A stretch of DNA of 64,000 bases. Origin: Chamaecrista fasciculata. Its lineage: Eukaryota; Streptophyta; Magnoliopsida; Fabales; Fabaceae. Positions 57,025-64,000 of the stretch are shown one piece after another. Both the position numbers and the translations under genes were made by a program. How positions within the stretch are numbered: the stretch's first letter is position 1; the number at the start of each line of letters is the position of its first letter. A model generated the notes under the pieces. That model saw only the letters and a program-made list of their open reading frames with translations. It ran no database searches and had not been told where the DNA came from. Location: positions 62,001 to 126,000 of the forward strand of contig QANZ01037575.1 in NCBI GenBank assembly GCA_003254925.1. Direction: 5' to 3'.

Positions 57025-58075
57025 GGGTGTGTTTGGATTGGGGAGATTGGGAGAGAAGGGGAGGGGAGGGGGGGAATAGAGAACTCTCCTCCTTGTTAGG
57101 GGAGAGAGATAATGAAGGAGGAGAGGAGGGAGGGTGAGGGAGGATGATGGAAGATTTAAATTGTAGTGCAAATTTGAAATAGCTCAATTTGGGGTATTTC
57201 AGAGGATTTTAGAACTCTCCCTAATTTTTTTGTAACAATTTTTAATTTAAATAGTCATTATGGTCTTCAAATTATGAGGTTAGTTTCATTTTGGTCCTCT
57301 AGTTATTTTTTGTTCTGTTTTGGTCCTCAAATTATGGGGATTATTTTGGTCCTCAAACTAATCTTTGTTTCTTTTGATTCACAAACTATTTTTTGTTTTA
57401 TTTTGGTCCTCAAACTATTTTTTATTTTATTTTGGTCCTCAAACTATTTCTTATACCATTTTGGTCATCAAACTATTTTTTTATTTTGGACCCACCTCGA
57501 AAAATTTGGCTCGGGCCAGCCCGGTCGGGAAAAATCGGCCTAGGTCGACTCGGTCAGAAAAATTCGACTTGGGCCGGCCATGTCGAGAAAATTCGACTCG
57601 GGCTGTCGCAGTCGGAAAAATTGGGCTCGGGTCGGCCCGGTAAAAAAATTGGGCTCGGGCCGACCTGGTCGAAAAGATTCGGCTCGAGCTGGCTCGATCA
57701 GAAAAATTCAGCTCGGGCCGACCAGGTCATAAAAATTAGACTCGAGCTGGCCCGGTCATAAAAATTAGGCTCGATTAGAAAAAGTTAATATATTTTTATT
57801 GATTTATTTATGTTAATTAAATAATTAATCTGATATTGCTTAATCTTTATATTAAAATAAGTCAGATTTTCTTAATTTTCTAAACAATGTTAAAAAGGGG
57901 TAAAATAGTAAATTGACACTAATGTCATAACTTAATCCTTCAATATCCTCTACTTCATTTTATTGATAATCCAAACAAGGGGGAGAGATTGAGAGGATTA
58001 ATCCTCCCTTCTCTCCCCTTCCCTCCCCCTCCAATCTCCTCCCTCCCCTCCCCCTCCTTAAATCCAAACAAACCC
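57025..58075. mobile_element. Concatemer unit 2: long Harbinger-like element with minisatellites
   Basis: It starts gggtgtgtttggattgggga immediately after the shared TTA and ends aaatccaaacaaaccc. The interior holds a 'ttggtcctcaaactatttt' tandem (about 57287-57480) and then about 10 units of a GC-rich repeat (about 57497-57778, pattern 'gaaaaattcggctcgggc' plus 'cggcccggtcg'). Frames across the repeats (e.g. 57393-57761) read Gly/Arg/Ser repeats and are not genes. Confidence 0.85.
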
Positions 58076-58348
58076 TTTGTTTGGATTGAGGATATTGGGG
58101 GAGAAGGGAGGGGGAGGGGAGAGGTTTGGGACCTCTTCCCCTTGTTTGGAAACAAAGAGATTGGAGGGGAAGAGAATGAGGGATTAGCTATTAATCCCCC
58201 TTCCTCCTCCTTCCTTCACAAATTATAAATACCCCAAATTGGGGTATTTTGGAGGAGGAGCTACTTCCCCAAATAAGGGGGAGAGCTTCCCTCCTCTTCC
58301 CCTCCAATCTCTCCCCTCCTCTCCCCCGCCATGAATCCAAACAAATCC
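58076..58348. mobile_element. Concatemer unit 3: short Harbinger-like MITE
   Basis: It starts tttgtttggattgagg directly on the end of unit 2 (the TTA and first ggg are missing) and ends gaatccaaacaaatcc before TTA 58349-58351. Its mirrored purine and pyrimidine tracts and a central 'aaataccccaaattggggta' palindrome resemble unit 1. Confidence 0.82.
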
Positions 58349-58351
58349 TTA

Positions 58352-59824
58352 GGGAGTGTTTAGATTGGGGAGATTGGGGGAGAAGGGGAGGGGAGGGGGG
58401 AGATTAGAGAACTCTCCCCCTTGTTTGGGAAGAGAGATAATGAAGGAGGAGAGGAGGGAGGGTGAGGGAGGATTTCAATTGTAGTACAAATTTGAAATAT
58501 CTCAATTTGAGGTATTTTGGAGAATTTTAGAACTCTCCACCTTTTTTTTTTTGCAACAATTTTTAATTTAAATAGTCATTATGGCCTTCAAACTATGAGG
58601 TTAGTTTCATTTTGGTCCTCTACTTATTTTTTGTTCTGTTTTGGTCCTCAAATTATGAGATTATATATCCTCAAATTAATCTTTGTTTCATTTGATTCTC
58701 AAACTATTTTTTGTTTTATTTTAGTTTTCAAACTATTTTTTGTTTTATTTTGGTCCTCAAACTATTTTTTATTTTATTTTGGTCCTCAAACTATTTTTTA
58801 TTTTATTTTTGTCATCAAACTATTTCTTGTTCCATTTTGGTCCTCAAACGATTTTTTTTCTTTTGGACCCGCTTCGAAAAATTTGGCTCGAGCCAGCCCG
58901 GTCGGGAAGAATCGACCCAAGTTGGCCCAATCGGAAAAATTCGGCTTGCGCCGGCCTGTTCGGAAAAATTTTTCTCAGGACGGCACGGTCGGAAAAATTT
59001 GACTCGGGCCGACCCGGTCGGAAAAATTCGGCTAGGGCTGGCCCTATCGAAAAAATTCGACTCTGGCCAACCCGGACGAAAAAATTTGTCTCGGGACGGC
59101 CCGATAAAAAAAATTCGGCTCGGGCTGTCGCGGTAGGAAAAATTAAGCTTGAGCCGACCCAGTCGAAAAATTTCGACTCGGGCCAGCCCGGTCGAAAAAA
59201 TTCAACTCGGGCCGGCCTGGTCGAAAATATTCATCTCGGGCCGGCCCGATAAAAAAAATTCGACTATGGCTGTCGCAGTCGAAAAAGTTCGACTCGGACC
59301 GGCCCGGTCGAAAAAATTCGATTGGACTGTCGCAGTCGAAAAATTTGGGCTCGGGTCGGCCCGACCCGTTCGTTAAAATTATATTCGGGCTAGCCCAATC
59401 GAAAAAATTCAGCTCGCCCCGGCCAGGTCAAAAAAATACAGCCCGGCCCGGTCGCAAAAAATCGGCTCTACCCAGTCCAGTTGGAGAAAATCGGCTCGGC
59501 CCAGTTGTAAAAATTAGGCTCTGTTAGAAAAAATTAACATATTTTTATTGATTTATTTATGTTTATTAAATAATTAATCTGATATTGCTTAATCTTTATA
59601 TTAAAAAAAGTCAGATTTTTTTATTTTTCTAAACAATGTTAAAATGGGGTAAAATAGTAAATTGATACTAATGTCATAACTTAATCCTTCAATATCCTCT
59701 ACTTCAATTTTTTGATAATCCAAACAAGGGGGAGAGATTGAGAGGATTAATCCCCCCTTCTCTCCCCTTTCCTCCCCCTCCAATATCCTCCCTCCCCTCC
59801 CCCTCCTTAAATCCAAACAAACCC
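58352..59824. mobile_element. Concatemer unit 4: longest Harbinger-like element
   Basis: It starts gggagtgtttagattgggga and ends atccaaacaaaccc, followed by TTA 59825-59827. It is colinear with unit 2 but has a much longer GC-rich array (about 58873-59520, some 22 units) and a longer 'ggtcctcaaactatttttt' tandem (about 58605-58855). Extra length is almost wholly due to repeat number. Confidence 0.85.
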
Positions 59825-59827
59825 TTA

Positions 59828-60788
59828 GGGTTAAGTTATGACATTAGTGTCAATTTACTATTTTACCCCTTTTAACATTGTTTAGAAAATTAAGAAAATC
59901 TGACTTTTTTTAATATAAAGATTAAGCAATATCAGATTAATTATTTAATTAACATAAATAAATAAAAAAATATGTTAATTTTTTCTAACAGAGCCTAATT
60001 TTTATAACCGTGCTGAGCCGAGTTTTTCCAACCGTGCCGGGCAAAGCCAAATTTTTGCAACCGGACCGAGCCGAATTTTTCCGATCGGGCCAGCTCGAGT
60101 CGAATCTTTTCAACCGGGCCAGCTCGAGCGCAATTTTTCGATCGGGCTGACCCGAGCCCAATTTTTCCGACCGCGACAGCCCGAGTTTAATTTTTTCGAC
60201 CGGGCTAGTCCGAATCGAATTTTTTCGACCGAGCCGATCTGAGCTGAATTTTTTCGACCGGGTCGGGCCCAGTCGATTTTTCCCAACCGGGCTGGCCCGA
60301 GCCAAATTTTTCAAGGCGGGTCCAAAACAAAAAAGTAGTTTGAGGACCAAAATAAAATAAAAATTAGTTTAAGGACCAGAATAAAATGAAAAATAGTTTG
60401 AGGACCAAAATAAAACAAAAAATAGTTTGAGAATCAAAAGAAACAAAGATTAGTTTAAGGGCCAAAATAATCCCGTAATTTGAGGACCAAAACAGAACAA
60501 AAAATAACTAGAGGACCAAAATGAAACTAACCTCATAGTTTGAAGACCGTATGACTATTTAAATTAAAAATTGTTACAAAAAAAAAAAGGTAGAGAGTTC
60601 TAAAATCCTCTGAAATATCCCAAATTGGGGTATTTCAAATTTGCACTACAATTGAAATCATTCCTCATCCTCCCTCACCTTCCCTCCACTCCTCCTTCAT
60701 TATCTCTTTCCCCAAACAAGGGGGAGAGTTCTCCAATCTCCCCCCTCCCCTCCCCTTCTCCCCCAATCTCCTCAATCCAAACACACCC
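59828..60788. mobile_element. Concatemer unit 5: inverted long element
   Basis: The inverse of units 2 and 4. It begins gggttaagttatgacattag, which is the complement of the inner 'ctaatgtcataactt' region, so about 130 bp of one end is lost. It then has about 11 inverted GC-rich units (59993-60312) and the inverted 'tagtttgaggaccaaaat' tandem, and ends atccaaacacaccc before TTA 60789-60791. Confidence 0.85.
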
Positions 60789-60791
60789 TTA

Positions 60792-61066
60792 GGGTTTCTT
60801 TAGATTCATAGAGGGGGAGGGGAGGGAAGAGATTGGAGGGGAGAGGAGGGAAGCTCTCCTCTTTGTTTGGAGAAGTAGCTCCTCCTCCAAAATACCCCAA
60901 TTTGGGATATTTGTAATTTGTGAAGGAAGGAGGAGGAAGGGGAATTAATAGCTAATCTCTCATTCTCTTCCCCTCCAGTCTCCTTATTTCTAGACAAGGG
61001 GAAGAAGTCCCAAACTTCTCCCCTCCCTCTCCCTTCTCCCTCAATATCCTCAATCCAAACAAGCTC
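60792..61066. mobile_element. Concatemer unit 6: short Harbinger-like MITE
   Basis: It starts gggtttctttagattcatag and ends caatccaaacaagctc, followed by TTA 61067-61069. It has the same structure as unit 1 (275 bp) with the central near-palindrome 'aataccccaatttgggatatt'. Confidence 0.83.
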
Positions 61067-61325
61067 TTAGACATCAGTAAGATCAATCGAAGGGAGTAAG
61101 TGACCACTTCAGTCTAATTTTTTAAATAATGATTTAGATAATCACCTATACTCTTTTAGGTTTGTTTCAATTTATACTTATTTAAAAGTGAATTATCATC
61201 TCTATGTGTGTTTTCAAATATGATAAAAAAAAAAATAGTTTATATTGAAATATTAGCTTAACTTTTTGTTAAAGTGTATAATAATTTGAAGAAAAAGGTA
61301 TTGAATTTATCAAATGTAAATATAA

Positions 61326-61752
61326 GGGTAAATTACACTTTGATACTCTATGGTTTGGTCATATTTCACTTTGGTACCCTGTTTAAAAAATGACACTTTG
61401 AAACCCTGTGGTATTCTCCATTAACACTTTGGTACCCTTTGGAGCTATTTTGTAAATTTAACGATAACAAATTTTGCAAAAATTACATATTGACCCCAAA
61501 TTTTTTTAAGTTTTCCTTTTAGTCCCTAGATAATATGTGTTCAGGGACATATTTGTAATTTTTTGAAAATTTTTTAGGGTCAATATATAATTTTTGCAAA
61601 ATTTGTTATGGTTAAAATTACAAAATAGCACCAAATTAAAGGGTACCAAAGTGTTAATGCAAAATATCACAGGGTACCAAAGTGTTATTTTTCAAATCAC
61701 AGGATAAAGTGAAATATGACCAAACTACAAAATATCAACATGTAATTTACCC
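61326..61752. mobile_element. KpnI-rich foldback element with perfect 9-bp TSD
   Basis: Ends gggtaaat...atttaccc with flanks taaatataa at 61317-61325 and 61753-61761. Arms are inverted copies with several substitutions (e.g. gatactctatgg for ggtaccctgtgg), so it is an older copy than 39945-40374. Confidence 0.92.
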
Positions 61753-61761
61753 TAAATATAA

Positions 61762-62234
61762 ATAGATAAAAATAGTCGACTTTCTCTTCAAATAAGCGCT
61801 AATTAAAATAATCTTGATAGAGAATAATGAACCTTTAACAAGTCAAATTGATGTGCTAACCTAATTGAACACAAAGATCACAAACTAAACAATCTTGACT
61901 CCTCACAATGATTACATCCTAGCTAAAATTTTGGTAGCTTGATTTTGTAATAAGTATTGCAAATGATTTTCTTTATTGATGCATATTACATTACAAGTAT
62001 ATATACTACACTGGCAAAAAAAAAATATTATCCATTAGTTGAATATAAGTGAATGATCAAAGATTAATGGTAATAAATTCCTCATCTTTCCTTTGTTGGT
62101 GATGCCTTTTGTCTTTTGGCATCCTATATCTCTCTCTCCCCCGATTTTAATAATATTGAATTAAACTAACAAATTTTGAGTTTACGTATATAAAGCATGC
62201 AAAAACTTGAATTTTTGGGCCAAACCATTTCATA
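61762..62234. other. Intergenic, no features seen
   Basis: AT-rich sequence without recognisable genes or repeats. Confidence 0.5.
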
Positions 62235-62380
62235 TTTTTCTTTTGGTAAAAATATTGAATTATATTATTGAAAGGAGTTTAAAGTATACAATCATGACCT
62301 TACAAAATAAACATAGAGTGCTAACAGAGAAAGGGAATAAACAAAGAGGGGGTTACACAAAGAGAACATGAATACAGATC
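62235..62380 (-). mobile_element. Possible LINE 3'-end remnant
   Basis: A T-rich tract is followed by 'ggtaaaaatattgaattata' and A/G-rich sequence ending 'ggttacacaaagagaacatg'. This is much like the regions right after the tails of the LINEs at 13911 and 21714. No RNase H reading frame is left, and no target duplication was found. Confidence 0.35.
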
Positions 62381-63560
62381 TGTAGGAATGTGGGTCCACC
62401 CTTGGTGGATTGGACCCAATCAAATCCATGATCTTAAATAATAATAACTATTGTTATTATTATTATTATTTGTGTTTTATTAATTAATTCAATTTAATTA
62501 ATTATTATTCTAAAGATCATGGGGTGAGGGGTGGTTATTTTGTGTGAGTGGGATAATAATATTTATAATTATTATTTCCACAACCCCACTAAGAGGATGC
62601 AGAGAGACGCATAGTTTGGTTTTTTTTTTATGGTGATAAGAAAAACTCCCAGACAGAGAACTTGAGTGAGAAAAAGTTCAAGTTGAGAGGTGTAAAGCGT
62701 TTTTCCATCATCATTCTTCTCCGCCGGTGCATTTGCTGTGAGCAACGCGAGAGCGTAGATCCGTGTTCGAGATCGTGACCGGGTCTCCGCGTGGGTACTT
62801 GATTCCGCTATCAAGGTACGCCCGAAACCTTTCANTTTGACATAAAATTTATGCAAAACGGAGTTCGGATGCAACAATTATGACTCTGCAAAGTTCATAA
62901 TTTGTATCTGATTTTGCAAATACAGTCTGGCTGGAGGTTGAAGATGATCCAGCGAAAATGGCGTTCCATTAGCAGTTTGATTTTTTAATAATAATAAAAA
63001 AAAAATTTAAGCAGAGAAGTTACCGAAGCCCATAATTCACTATTAATTTAGATTATAATTAAATGATAAAACAATAAAAGGTTAATAGTGGGTGGGCCCA
63101 GAATAGGCCACGTGGCGCGTGTTGCCACCTGGCAACTCGGTAAGTCAGATAGACACCTCCACCGGACAGCAGCCGACGTCAGAAAGCTGCCGGAGCAGCG
63201 CGTGTCGCCGGAAGAAGTCCCGGAGGTGGCGCGTGGATCTCACTCTCCCACGATGAGAGTGGGTGTTGAATTTTTCCAGCAATTTTTTTTCGCCAGTCGG
63301 TCTTCTATGGGCGCGTGAGAGCGCGTGCGGTGTCCGATCAGAGTGCCGTTTGTCTCTAAAAATCTGTAAATTCGAGATCTTCAATTTGATATATCATATG
63401 ATATATTTTAAAGATGTTTCGGGTCTATTTAGTGTTTTTTTTATAAATACTTATTTTCTTTTAATTCTTTTATGTGAAAAGAAATAAAGAAAATTTGTGT
63501 TTTTGTCAAAATAATGTTATTATTTTTTCTATGTTACAAGGAGGCAAGAGGCTTCAAGTA
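62381..63560. other. Unassigned, possibly LTR-type non-coding sequence
   Basis: It starts tgtaggaatgtgggtcc and is less AT-rich in two blocks (62700-62900 and 63095-63340). The second block holds a gccacgtggc G-box (63108-63117). A stretch near 62821-62885 (cgaaacctttc, then aaacggagttcggatgcaa) recalls copia-type LTR or leader sequence, from memory only. No primer site, second LTR or polyprotein is seen. Open frames at 63088-63384 oppose each other. Confidence 0.3.
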
Positions 63561-64000
63561 ACAATGAAATCACTAAATATAATACATTAGAATTTTTCGT
63601 TTTGAGACGGTAAAATTCACGAAAATGTATCTCTTGATGAGAATCTTGAGGAAGACCCAAATAGAAGATCTGATGAGGAATTAGAGAAAATATCAAGGAG
63701 GATCAGAGGATCCAGAGGTAGACCTTGACGAGGATATCATCAAAATGGGCCTTATGAGATGATGATTTCTAGCCCAACGTTTTTTGACATAATTTCTCTG
63801 TGACGCCCTAGAGTTGGAGTTGGAGTTGGATGTCGGTTTTTTCAAGGTTCGTGAACTCTCTCATACGAAGTGGACGACGTAGAGGAAGGAGAAGATGAAG
63901 ACCATCTACTCACTCCGACTCGGGCTGTGAAACTTTTGATGCATAAGATTTGGCATTTTTTTAATGTCAAAACTAAGGTTGTTGATAGCATAAAATTGTG
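63561..64000. other. Window end, nothing recognised
   Basis: A minor frame reads EDPNRRSDEELEKISRRIRG near 63650-63720 but ends quickly. No family could be assigned. Confidence 0.4.

Noticed and set aside
57274..59527. Several Gly/Arg/Ser-repeat proteins of 90-170 residues
   Set aside because: All are readings of the GC-rich minisatellite and 'ggtcctcaaac' tandems in three overlapping frames, inside a transposon concatemer.
63088..63384. Overlapping frames in the GC-richer block near the right end
   Set aside because: Frames oppose each other on the two strands, with no splice sites, domain or homology that I could name.
1..64000. tRNA, rRNA or organelle-derived DNA
   Set aside because: No cloverleaf with an intact TTCGA-type arm, no rRNA signature and no plastid or mitochondrial gene was noticed; a tRNA scan was not possible here.

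Overview
This is a gene-poor, AT-rich stretch of a eudicot nuclear genome. The plant origin is shown by GT-AG introns, three recognisable plant genes, plant-type LINE and LTR retrotransposons, and many small DNA transposons. I cannot name the species. Three host genes are supported, all on the minus strand: an HD-Zip I homeodomain transcription factor of the ATHB13/ATHB23 subclade (5783-7437), an RRM protein of the BPA1-like family that binds ACD11 in Arabidopsis (42045-44786), and a PRE/ILI-type atypical HLH protein (51991-52858). They are separated by 34 kb and 7 kb, and nothing suggests shared function.

Most of the rest is transposable-element sequence. 13911-20258 is a nearly full-length L1-type LINE whose ORF2 is broken at two G/C homopolymers. 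21714-25464 is an older LINE relic with a second 5'-truncated LINE inserted in it. 26812-33969 is a 7.2-kb non-autonomous LTR retrotransposon with a perfect 5-bp target duplication, a tRNA-Asp-type primer site and repeated polypurine-like tracts. 35.2-38.7 kb is a long minisatellite of about 36-bp dyad-symmetric units, interrupted by a hAT-like element. 39292-40670 is a PIF/Harbinger-like element that carries a nested MULE-like foldback.

Boundaries of many elements can be read to the base from their target-site duplications (TSDs). A KpnI-rich foldback family (termini gggtaaat/atttaccc) has four copies with perfect 9-bp TSDs, a fifth cut by the assembly gap, and two partial relatives. A second 9-bp-type family (ggctaaag termini) has about five copies. 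hAT-like elements at 37.0, 45.4 and 53.3 kb have perfect 8-bp TSDs. Three short Helitron-like elements lie at 46.4, 54.4 and 54.9 kb. Harbinger-like elements use TTA/TAA.

The right end is dominated by a 4.3-kb concatemer (56742-61066) of six Harbinger-like units joined at shared TTA sites. Three of these carry a CpG-rich minisatellite of about 29 bp. The least explained structures are this concatemer, the 36-bp dyad array, and a short solo LTR (48339-48986) that matches only the 3' part of the 1.49-kb LTRs yet has its own TG...CA ends and TSD.
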